Source: Macrococcoides bohemicum
Lineage (GTDB): Bacteria; Bacillota; Bacilli; Staphylococcales; Staphylococcaceae
Length of the DNA stretch: 64,000 nucleotides
Strand: one strand, 5' to 3'
NCBI RefSeq assembly: GCF_042658685.1
Contig: NZ_JBHSQY010000002.1
Part shown: in pieces, positions 1 through 6,933 of the stretch
How the letters are laid out: the number at the start of each line of letters is the position of its first letter
Numbering within the stretch: the first letter of the stretch is position 1
The notes under the pieces: generated by a model
Databases searched by the model: none
What the model was told of the DNA's origin: nothing
Seen by the model: only the letters and a program-made list of their open reading frames with translations
Position numbers and translations under genes: made by a program

Positions 1-180
1 CGACTGATAGAAATCAAACTTATCTTCATAGTGACGATAAAATGTTGAACGACGTACAAGAGCCTTTTCACAAATTTCATGAATTGTAATCTCATCGAAA
101 TCCTTATTATTACCGAGTACTAATAATGCATCTCGCAAAGCATGTTCAGTTTTTATAACGCGTAGATCTTTCTTTTCCAT
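1..180 (-). CDS. TetR-family transcriptional regulator (5' part, cut by window edge)
   Basis: Only the first 60 codons lie in the window; the gene runs off the left edge. The start is ATG at 178-180. The translation begins MEKKDLRVIKTEHALRDALL and continues with ITIHEICEKALVRRSTFYRHY and a DKFD-type end. This is the TetR helix-turn-helix pattern: helix 1 with the RDALL register, then the recognition helix ending in STFYRHY. The effector domain is outside the window. It is transcribed divergently from oleate hydratase, about 160 bp away, so it is a natural candidate for that gene's repressor. That role is inference from position; I could not pick out a clean operator palindrome in 181-340. Confidence 0.85.
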   Translation of the reverse strand, partial: MEKKDLRVIKTEHALRDALLVLGNNKDFDEITIHEICEKALVRRSTFYRHYEDKFDFYQS

Positions 181-340
181 ATTATCACCTTTTTTATGGG
201 ACATTTGTACTTTTACTGTCGCTTATGTGACGAATAACGATATAGTATTTTCTGACATTAAGCAAATATAAGTTAAATTGTAATTATAAGAAGTATCAAG
301 TTCTTCTTTAAAATATAAAATACGGGACGGAGTGAGTATT

Positions 341-2110
341 ATGTACTATAGTAATGGAAATTATGAAGCATTTGCAAGACCTAAGAAGCCTGAAGGGGTA
401 GATAACAAATCAGCTTATTTAGTCGGATCAGGTTTAGCATCGTTAGCTGCAGCTAGTTTTTTAATTAGAGATGGGCAGATGAAAGGTGAAAATATTCATA
501 TATTAGAGGAACTTGAGTTACCAGGAGGTAGCCTGGATGGTATATTGAATCCTGAACGTGGCTATATTATGCGTGGTGGACGTGAAATGGAAAATCACTT
601 TGAATGTTTATGGGATCTTTTCCGTTCAGTGCCTTCTCTTGAAGTAGAAGATGCTTCAGTACTTGATGAATTTTACTGGCTTAATAAAGAGGACCCAAAT
701 TATTCTAAATGTCGAGTAATTGAAGATCGAGGGCAACGTTTGTCAACTGATGGTAAGATGACTTTAACGCCAAAAGCCAATAAAGAGATAATTAAACTTT
801 GTTTAATGAAAGAAAATCAATTATATGATGTGAAAATTTCAGATGTATTTAGCGAAGATTTTTTTAACTCTAACTTCTGGATTTACTGGAAAACGATGTT
901 TGCTTTTGAACCTTGGCATTCTGCGATGGAAATGCGTCGTTATTTGATGCGTTTTATCCATCATATCGGAGGTTTAGCAGATTTCTCAGCATTGAAATTT
1001 ACTAAATTTAATCAATATGAGTCACTAGTTATGCCGTTAATAGAACACCTTAAAGCGCATAACGTCACATTTGAATACGGTGTAACAGTAAATAATATTC
1101 ACGTTGATTGTTCATCTGAATCTAAAGTAGCAAAAGCTATCGATATAATGCGTAAAGGCAAAGAAGAAACTATCCAGTTAACGGAGAATGATCTGGTGTT
1201 CGTTACGAATGGTAGTATCACTGAGAGTACGACATATGGTGATAATGATACACCGGCTCCACCAACAAAACAACCAGGAGGAGCATGGCATTTATGGGAG
1301 AATCTAAGTGCACAATGTGAAGAATTTGGTGTACCATCTAAATTCTATAAAGATTTACCGGATAAAAGTTGGTTTGTTTCAGCAACTGCAACAACGAATA
1401 ACAAAGAAGTAATCGACTATATCCAAAAGATTTGTAAAAGAGATCCATTATCCGGTCGTACGGTTACGGGAGGTATTGTGACAGTGGACGATTCTAAATG
1501 GCAATTAAGCTTTACATTAAATCGTCAGCAACAGTTTAAAAGCCAACCGAAAGACCAGGTAAGTGTGTGGATTTACGCCCTTTATTCCGATGAACCAGGG
1601 GAACGCACAAATAAAACGATTGTTGAGTGTACTGGTAAAGAAATTTGTGAAGAATGGCTATATCATATGGGTGTACCGGAGGAAAGAATTTCTGATCTTG
1701 CTGCAGAATGTAATACAATCCCAAGTTATATGCCATATATTACTGCATACTTCATGCCTCGTGCAAAGGGAGATCGTCCGCTAGTCGTACCAAATGGTTC
1801 TAAGAATATTGCATTTATCGGTAATTTCGCTGAAACTGAACGTGACACAGTCTTTACAACAGAATATTCTGTAAGAACCGCAATGGAAGCAGTTTATAAA
1901 TTGCTTGATATAGATCGTGGTGTACCAGAAGTTTTTGGTTCAGTATATGATATACGCATATTACTTCATGCTATTTCGGTATTAAATGATGGTAAGAAGT
2001 TAGAAGAATTGGATATGCCATTCTATGAAAAGATTGTAGAGAAAAGACTCATCAAAAAAGTAAAAGACACTTTTATTGAAGAGTTGCTTGAAGAAGCTGA
2101 ACTAATATAA
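341..2110 (+). CDS. ohyA: Oleate hydratase (FAD-dependent fatty acid double-bond hydratase)
   Basis: Adds water to cis double bonds of unsaturated fatty acids such as oleate, giving hydroxy fatty acids; in staphylococci this detoxifies host antimicrobial fatty acids. The 589-residue protein has an N-terminal dinucleotide-binding loop (VGSGLASLAAASFLI, about residues 26-40), then the family segments EELELPGGSLDG and RGGREMENHFECLWDLFRS. Length fits the MCRA/OhyA family. The frame also opens at GTG 332, but ATG 341 is preferred because GGAG at 329-332 lies 8 nt upstream and the product then begins MYYSNGNYEAFARPKKPEG, as in known OhyA proteins. A TetR-type gene is divergent. The window also encodes a fatty-acid-binding DegV protein at 22.3 kb, so both ends of exogenous fatty acid handling are present. 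Confidence 0.95.
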   Translation: MYYSNGNYEAFARPKKPEGVDNKSAYLVGSGLASLAAASFLIRDGQMKGENIHILEELELPGGSLDGILNPERGYIMRGGREMENHFECLWDLFRSVPSLEVEDASVLDEFYWLNKEDPNYSKCRVIEDRGQRLSTDGKMTLTPKANKEIIKLCLMKENQLYDVKISDVFSEDFFNSNFWIYWKTMFAFEPWHSAMEMRRYLMRFIHHIGGLADFSALKFTKFNQYESLVMPLIEHLKAHNVTFEYGVTVNNIHVDCSSESKVAKAIDIMRKGKEETIQLTENDLVFVTNGSITESTTYGDNDTPAPPTKQPGGAWHLWENLSAQCEEFGVPSKFYKDLPDKSWFVSATATTNNKEVIDYIQKICKRDPLSGRTVTGGIVTVDDSKWQLSFTLNRQQQFKSQPKDQVSVWIYALYSDEPGERTNKTIVECTGKEICEEWLYHMGVPEERISDLAAECNTIPSYMPYITAYFMPRAKGDRPLVVPNGSKNIAFIGNFAETERDTVFTTEYSVRTAMEAVYKLLDIDRGVPEVFGSVYDIRILLHAISVLNDGKKLEELDMPFYEKIVEKRLIKKVKDTFIEELLEEAELI

Positions 2111-2151
2111 AAGATAAGGACATTGAAAAATATTCAATGTCCTTATCTTTT
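2109..2151. terminator. Bidirectional intrinsic terminator, ohyA / peptide transporter
   Basis: A perfect 18-bp stem pairs 2109-2126 with 2134-2151 around a 7-nt loop. The arms are A-rich outside and T-rich at the far end, so it can serve both convergent genes. Confidence 0.9.
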
Positions 2152-2178
2152 ATATAATTATTGGTTAGGCAAGATTAA

Positions 2179-3684
2179 TTAGTGTATACCTTGCATCTTT
2201 CTAGAGATAAATCTACTTAATAAGAAAATAATAACAAACAATGCTATTGCTAAACTTCCGATAAATAAGAAGTAGTTCGCATAACCAAGTGGCTCGATTA
2301 ATTTAACTAATTGAGCGTTAATACCTTGTGCTGTCGCATTTGATAGGAACCACAAGCTTAACATTTGAGAGTTAAACGCAACAGGTGCTAATTTAACTGA
2401 TGTTGAAGAACCTGTTGGTGATAAACAAAGTTCACCGATGACACAGATAAAGAATGAAGCAACTAACCACATTGGGTTAATTAAATTCGTAGAACTTGCA
2501 TCTTGGGCAGGGATAACCATGATTAAGAAACTGATACCTGCCATTAATATTCCTATCGCAAATTTAATCGGAGTAGATGGATTAAATTTACCTAATTTAG
2601 ACCATAAAGCAGAAATGACAGGTGCTAAAGCGACAACAAATAATGGATTCAGTGACTGGAACCATGCCGCAGGTACTAAGTAATCAATTCCTGAAACTTT
2701 ATTAAGGTCGAGCTGAGTGAATTTCGCAGCAAATATCGCTAAAGTATTAGCACCTTGCTCCTGAATAGACCAAAACATAACGCTGGCTAAGAATAACGGT
2801 ACATATGCTACTAATCGTGAACGCTCGATTTCGGTAACATCTTTACTACTATACATTGTTGTCCAGTAAATGATTGGAAGAACTACGCCTAGAATAGTTA
2901 CTATTATTGAGAAAGTATTAAAGGTAAGGAATCCACTATAAATACCGATAGCAACAAGTAAAACGATGACTAAAAATCCAATTGAAAATAATTTTTTGTA
3001 TTTTGATTTTTCTTCACCTTCAAGAATATGTGTTGGTTCAACACCAACGAATCCTAAAGACTTACGGTTAAAGATAACATATGCAATTAAAGCTAATGCC
3101 ATACCAATCGCAGCGGCTAAAAACCCGATGTGATAGTTATATTGCTTTTGTAGTTCACCAACTATTAATGGTGATAAAAATGCACCCATATTCACTGACA
3201 TATAGAAGATTACGAAACCAGCATCCATACGGTTGTCATTTTTGTGGTACAAACCACCCAATACATTTGAAATATTAGGTTTCATTAAACCTGATCCAAC
3301 AATAATTAAAAACATTGAAGCTAAAAATGCAGGAATACCAAATGGTAAACTCATTGCAATATGTCCAAGCATAATGAGTATTGCACCATAGAGTAAAGCA
3401 CGTCTTGAACCTAATATACGGTCAGCAAGCCATCCACCTAAAATTCCAGTCATAAAGATTAAAGCACCATACATTGACCCTATACTCGCAGCTGTCGTCT
3501 CGTTCATTCCTAAACCGCCGTTTGCTACTGTATCATACATGTAGTAAACTAATATCGCTCTCATACCATAGTAACTAAAGCGCTCCCAGAATTCGACGAA
3601 GAAAAGAATTCCTAAGCCCTTTGGATGGCCAAAGAAACCAGTTTGAGGTACACTTTCAACCATCTGTTCTCTTGTATACTTCAT
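2179..3684 (-). CDS. POT/PTR2-family proton-coupled oligopeptide transporter (DtpT-like)
   Basis: Predicted inner-membrane symporter taking up di- and tripeptides with protons. The 501-residue protein has the N-terminal family block GFFGHPKG followed by the ExxER-type motif in EFWERFSYYGM (about residues 31-41), the GGWLADRILG loop, and the PTR2 signature around FYMSVNMGAFLSPLIVGEL. Many hydrophobic segments are visible, consistent with 12 to 14 membrane helices. The start has AAAGGGA about 8 nt upstream. It lies directly downstream of a second, clearly paralogous transporter gene on the same strand, with a terminator between them, so they are probably separate transcription units. A CodY-like sequence (11 of 15) lies upstream. 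Confidence 0.93.
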   Translation of the reverse strand: MKYTREQMVESVPQTGFFGHPKGLGILFFVEFWERFSYYGMRAILVYYMYDTVANGGLGMNETTAASIGSMYGALIFMTGILGGWLADRILGSRRALLYGAILIMLGHIAMSLPFGIPAFLASMFLIIVGSGLMKPNISNVLGGLYHKNDNRMDAGFVIFYMSVNMGAFLSPLIVGELQKQYNYHIGFLAAAIGMALALIAYVIFNRKSLGFVGVEPTHILEGEEKSKYKKLFSIGFLVIVLLVAIGIYSGFLTFNTFSIIVTILGVVLPIIYWTTMYSSKDVTEIERSRLVAYVPLFLASVMFWSIQEQGANTLAIFAAKFTQLDLNKVSGIDYLVPAAWFQSLNPLFVVALAPVISALWSKLGKFNPSTPIKFAIGILMAGISFLIMVIPAQDASSTNLINPMWLVASFFICVIGELCLSPTGSSTSVKLAPVAFNSQMLSLWFLSNATAQGINAQLVKLIEPLGYANYFLFIGSLAIALFVIIFLLSRFISRKMQGIH

Positions 3685-3788
3685 TTTTTCATCCCTTTCG
3701 AGTTATAAATATTTCGAAAATTTATATTATTTTAGAACATTATTTTACCATTATTATTGTCACATTCAATCTTTCAGTTAATAGTCGA

Positions 3789-3803
3789 AATTTTCTAAAC
3801 AAA
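3789..3803. promoter_or_regulatory. Weak CodY-like site upstream of the first POT transporter
   Basis: AATTTTCTAAACAAA matches the CodY consensus AATTTTCWGAAAATT at 11 of 15 positions, about 105 bp upstream of the transporter start. AT-rich DNA gives such matches by chance, so it is tentative; the better site before the paralogue (5524-5538) adds weight. Confidence 0.3.
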
Positions 3804-3872
3804 ACTTGTTCAATTGTTTGTAACAATCATTATTTATACAATTATACATTTATAAAAATAATATATTGCAAT

Positions 3873-3902
3873 AAAAAAGAAGCATACTTAATCGTATGCT
3901 TC
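3873..3902 (-). terminator. Intrinsic terminator of the second POT transporter gene
   Basis: The 9-bp stem pairs 3879-3887 with 3894-3902 and is followed, on the minus strand, by six T residues (A-run 3873-3878). It separates the two paralogous transporter genes. Confidence 0.85.
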
Positions 3903-3921
3903 AATAGTAATTGATTCTTTA

Positions 3922-5433
3922 TTAATGAATACCACGCATGAATTTTTTCATAAATGGACTGAAAAGCAATAAAACAACAGCTATAGCAAGTGTTACTAAA
4001 CCGATATTGTTAAAGTACTGGTGATTATCTACAGCTTCATAATAAAGTACAAGTTTACTGTTAACTAATTGTGCTACTGTATTTGCCAGGAACCATACAC
4101 TCATCATTTGTGATGTATAAGCTTGTGGTGCTAATTTCGTAGTAACGGATAAACCCGTAGGTGATAAGCAAAGCTCAGCCATTGTTACTAGAAGATAGCT
4201 AAGGATTAACCAACCTGGATTCATTAACTGATCGCCATTATGTGTTAACGGATAAACCATTACTAAATAGCTCATTGCCGCTAGGAATAGCGCGATACTG
4301 AATTTAATGACTGTCGGTGGATTAAATCGTCCGAGTTTAACCCATAACCAGGCAAATAATGGTGCTAAAGTTACAATGAATAAAGGATTAAGTGACTGGA
4401 ACCACGCTGCCGGGATTTTAAAATCAATTGCATTATTTGTTAAGACACCTAGATTAAGCTGCGTATTTTTATCAGCAAAATGTGCAAGTACTGTTGATCC
4501 TTGTTCCTGAATAGACCAAAATGCAACAGATGCTAAGAAAAGAGGCACATATGCAAATACGCGTGCTTTTTCATCTCTCGTAGTTTTCTTCGATACGATC
4601 ATTGTAATAAAGTAATAGAATGGTAACGCCATCCCAAGTACTGTTACGAAGTTCATAAAACTTTCAAGTGATAAATTACCCATAAGGCCTGTAACTAAGA
4701 AATAAAGCAGGAATGCAGCTATAACGATACCAGTGATTGTAATTGTTTTCTTTTTATCAGCTTCCGTCACTGGATTAGGAACATCTAACCCTGAAAGTCC
4801 TAATGTTTGTTTAGAACGTAACATAAAGATGATTAATCCGAAGAACATACCAACAGCTGCGACTGCAAATCCATAATGGAAGCCTACATTATCTTGTAAC
4901 CAGCCAACAAGTAATGGTGAAATTAATGCACCCATGTTAATTGACATAACGAATAGTGTAAATGCTGAATCTACCTTTGGATCATTTTTTTCGTATAATT
5001 CTCCTACATTTGTTGAAATATTTGGTTTTAATAATCCTGTACCCAAAATGATGAATAACAATGCAATAAGTAATAAAGTGAAGTTGTTTGGTAAAGATAA
5101 AAGTATGTGACCAATCATGATAAGGATTGCGCCATATAGTATTGCTTTACGTGTACCGATGAATCTATCAGCTAACCATCCACCGATAACACCACTCATA
5201 TAAATTAATGCACCGTAGATAGATACAATTTGCATCGCAAATCCTTCATCTAATCCAAATCCACCTTTATTCACAGAATAATAAAGGTAGAATAAAAGAA
5301 TAGCTTTCATTCCATAATAACTAAATCTTTCCCAGAACTCAGTCAGCATTAAAGTGAATAAACCTTTTGGATGACCAAAGAACCCAGTTCTCGGTATACT
5401 GTTGACCACTTCTTCGCGCGTGTGTTGCGCCAT
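3922..5433 (-). CDS. POT/PTR2-family proton-coupled oligopeptide transporter, second paralogue
   Basis: A 503-residue membrane transporter of the same family as the downstream gene, sharing GFFGHPKG, the EFWERFSYYGM motif, GGWLADRFIG and the PTR2 signature region FVMSINMGALISPLLVG. Predicted to import di- and tripeptides with protons. The frame opens earlier at a TTG, but ATG at 5431-5433 is the likely start (product MAQHTREEVV) because AAGGGGG lies 7 nt upstream and would otherwise be translated. A perfect 11-bp inverted repeat (5478-5503) and a 13-of-15 CodY-like match (5524-5538) lie upstream, consistent with nutritional control, which is inferred. Two adjacent POT genes suggest a duplication followed by divergence in peptide preference. 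Confidence 0.93.
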   Translation of the reverse strand: MAQHTREEVVNSIPRTGFFGHPKGLFTLMLTEFWERFSYYGMKAILLFYLYYSVNKGGFGLDEGFAMQIVSIYGALIYMSGVIGGWLADRFIGTRKAILYGAILIMIGHILLSLPNNFTLLLIALLFIILGTGLLKPNISTNVGELYEKNDPKVDSAFTLFVMSINMGALISPLLVGWLQDNVGFHYGFAVAAVGMFFGLIIFMLRSKQTLGLSGLDVPNPVTEADKKKTITITGIVIAAFLLYFLVTGLMGNLSLESFMNFVTVLGMALPFYYFITMIVSKKTTRDEKARVFAYVPLFLASVAFWSIQEQGSTVLAHFADKNTQLNLGVLTNNAIDFKIPAAWFQSLNPLFIVTLAPLFAWLWVKLGRFNPPTVIKFSIALFLAAMSYLVMVYPLTHNGDQLMNPGWLILSYLLVTMAELCLSPTGLSVTTKLAPQAYTSQMMSVWFLANTVAQLVNSKLVLYYEAVDNHQYFNNIGLVTLAIAVVLLLFSPFMKKFMRGIH

Positions 5434-5477
5434 ACCATTTCCCCCTTGTTTCAAATAAAGTTGTACAAATAAAAGAC

Positions 5478-5503
5478 GAATAGTTTATACAAATAAACTA
5501 TTC
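5478..5503. promoter_or_regulatory. Perfect inverted repeat upstream of the second POT transporter
   Basis: An 11-bp arm at 5478-5488 (GAATAGTTTAT) is exactly repeated in inverse at 5493-5503 with a 4-nt loop. There is no T-run, so it looks more like an operator or a 5' leader hairpin than a terminator. It starts 45 bp upstream of the start codon. Confidence 0.5.
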
Positions 5504-5523
5504 ATATATAATACACTTATTTT

Positions 5524-5538
5524 AATTTTAAGACAATT
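5524..5538. promoter_or_regulatory. CodY-like box upstream of the second POT transporter
   Basis: AATTTTAAGACAATT matches the CodY consensus AATTTTCWGAAAATT at 13 of 15 positions, about 91 bp upstream of the start codon. CodY represses peptide and amino acid uptake genes in nutrient-rich Firmicutes, so the site fits its gene. Confidence 0.5.
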
Positions 5539-5574
5539 CAACTTTTTGAATAGTAATCATTTTAAAAAAAAAAT

Positions 5575-6072
5575 TTATCTATTAGTAATTGTTTCAGGAT
5601 ATAGATCATGGTTCATTAATCTATAATTCGCGATTTCTTCATATTTCGTCCCTGGACGTCCGTAATTTGTATAAGGATCAATTGAAATTCCACCACGTGG
5701 CGTGAATTTTCCCCATACTTCGATGTAGTGTGGATCCATAAGGTCAATTAAATCATTCATAATAATATTCATACAGTCTTCATGAAAGTCACCATGATTT
5801 CTAAAGCTGAATAAATAAAGTTTAAGAGATTTTGACTCGACCATCTTTATATTTGGGATGTAGCTGATATAGATGGCTGCAAAATCAGGTTGACCTGTAA
5901 TAGGGCAAAGGCTAGTGAATTCAGGACAATTGAATTTTACGAAATAATCTCTGCCCTGGTGTTTGTTATCGAACGATTCTAAAATTGATGGATCGTATTC
6001 ATAAAGATATTTATTATTTTGATTACCGAGTAATGTGATATCTTGTAGTTCTTCTTTTTGTCTGCCAGTCAT
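5575..6072 (-). CDS. queF: NADPH-dependent 7-cyano-7-deazaguanine (preQ0) reductase
   Basis: Reduces the nitrile of preQ0 to the amine of preQ1 in queuosine biosynthesis, a modification of tRNA wobble positions. At 165 residues it is the short, single-domain QueF type. The nucleophilic cysteine sits in FTSLCPITGQPDFA (about residue 55), and the substrate region ESKSLKLYLFSFRNHGDFHE with the following CMNII segment is intact. The start ATG has CGGAGG at a normal distance. A TTTACA-17-TATAAT promoter is about 30 bp upstream, leaving a leader too short for a preQ1 riboswitch. No other queuosine gene is in the window. Confidence 0.95.
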   Translation of the reverse strand: MTGRQKEELQDITLLGNQNNKYLYEYDPSILESFDNKHQGRDYFVKFNCPEFTSLCPITGQPDFAAIYISYIPNIKMVESKSLKLYLFSFRNHGDFHEDCMNIIMNDLIDLMDPHYIEVWGKFTPRGGISIDPYTNYGRPGTKYEEIANYRLMNHDLYPETITNR

Positions 6073-6101
6073 TTTCTGCCTCCGATATTTTTGATTGTTC
6101 T

Positions 6102-6130
6102 ATTATAATAGATATCTCGATATATGTAAA
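6102..6130 (-). promoter_or_regulatory. Sigma-A-type promoter of queF
   Basis: On the minus strand, -35 TTTACA (6125-6130) and -10 TATAAT (6102-6107) are separated by 17 bp, about 30 bp before the start codon. Confidence 0.7.
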
Positions 6131-6330
6131 AAGACATATATACACCTTTAGTGAAGAGAAGTTGTTATTTACTATCATTTTTTAAATGAAATTTCAACAG
6201 AATTTTATAGAATTAAATTTCATTATTAATCTTACAAATTTTCAAGTCATTTAAATATAGTCGTATCAATGGATTAAAAATTTTGATGAAAAGTCAACAT
6301 TAAAATTAATTTTTTTTAGAGTTGTTAAGA

Positions 6331-6358
6331 TTGAAAAGCAATATTTAAGTGCTATAAT
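6331..6358 (+). promoter_or_regulatory. Promoter of the nrdIEF operon
   Basis: -35 TTGAAA (6331-6336) and an extended -10 (TG at 6350-6351, TATAAT 6353-6358) are 16 bp apart. Transcription should start near 6365, inside the first NrdR box. The rest of the gene-free stretch 6131-6330 is AT-rich; it shows only a 10-bp inverted repeat (6185-6194 with 6215-6224) and nothing I can name. Confidence 0.75.
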
Positions 6359-6360
6359 TA

Positions 6361-6408
6361 ATCGTATATCTTGTGTGTGCATTTTTAATGCACCACTATA
6401 TCTTGTGT
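6361..6408. promoter_or_regulatory. Tandem NrdR boxes of the ribonucleotide reductase operon
   Basis: Two 16-bp sites, 6361-6376 (12 of 16) and 6393-6408 (14 of 16), match the NrdR consensus acaCwAtATaTwGtgt. Their starts are 32 bp apart, three helical turns, which is the spacing known for cooperative NrdR binding. They begin at the -10 element, so bound NrdR would block transcription. NrdR is the ATP/dATP-sensing repressor of ribonucleotide reductase genes. A weaker third copy follows at 6424-6439. Confidence 0.8.
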
Positions 6409-6423
6409 TGAAAAAGAAAAATA

Positions 6424-6439
6424 ACACAAGATAATATTA
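6424..6439. promoter_or_regulatory. Degenerate third NrdR-box-like element
   Basis: The left half ACACAA is intact; overall about 11 of 16 positions match. It starts 31 bp after the second box, keeping the same helical phase. With the end of box 2 it also forms a 9-bp inverted repeat (6401-6409 with 6423-6431). Confidence 0.4.
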
Positions 6440-6537
6440 AACTAAAAATAGAAAATTACGTTTCATATTACATACATATTGGTTTGAAATGTTTCATGTT
6501 TGTTTAGTGATATTCCTTACAGTTAGGAGTGAGGCAA

Positions 6538-6933
6538 ATGTTAATTGTATATTATTCATTAACAGGGAATGTACGTCGTTTTATTCAAAAGTCAGGACAA
6601 CCTCGTGTGATATCTCTTGAAACTGCGACGAAAGAAGGTGTGTCAGAACCATTTATCATAGTCACAGGTACAATTGGTTTTGGACAGGTTCCAGATGCAG
6701 TATCGCAGTTTTTAGAAAGATATCATCATCATTTAGCGGCAGTAGTAGGAAGTGGAAATCGTAACTGGGGGCAAAACTTCGCCAAAGCTGGTGATACCAT
6801 CAGTGTTACATACCACGTTCCGCTTCTTATGAAATTTGAACTTCATGGAAATAATCGAGACGTAGAATTATTTAATAAAAAGGTGGAAGAATGTTATGAA
6901 AACAGTAGAAGAGAAGCAATACAATCATATTGA
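6538..6933 (+). CDS. nrdI: Flavodoxin-like NrdI, class Ib ribonucleotide reductase activator
   Basis: NrdI is a small flavodoxin that supplies the oxidant used to build the dimanganese-tyrosyl radical cofactor of NrdF. The 131-residue protein shows the FMN phosphate loop YYSLTGNVRRFI near the N-terminus, then FIIVTGTIGFGQVP and SGNRNWGQNFAKAG, the family's flavin-binding segments, and LLMKFELHG near the end. ATG 6538 is chosen over an in-frame GTG at 6529 because GGAG at 6526-6529 lies 8 nt upstream and the known homologues start at this point. It overlaps nrdE by 38 nt, indicating coupled translation. It is the first gene of nrdI-nrdE-nrdF, behind the NrdR boxes. Confidence 0.95.
   Translation: MLIVYYSLTGNVRRFIQKSGQPRVISLETATKEGVSEPFIIVTGTIGFGQVPDAVSQFLERYHHHLAAVVGSGNRNWGQNFAKAGDTISVTYHVPLLMKFELHGNNRDVELFNKKVEECYENSRREAIQSY

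Noticed and set aside
6073..6160. preQ1 riboswitch upstream of queF
   Set aside because: The predicted promoter leaves a leader of only about 30 nt, too short for the aptamer, and no matching hairpin with an A-rich tail is present.
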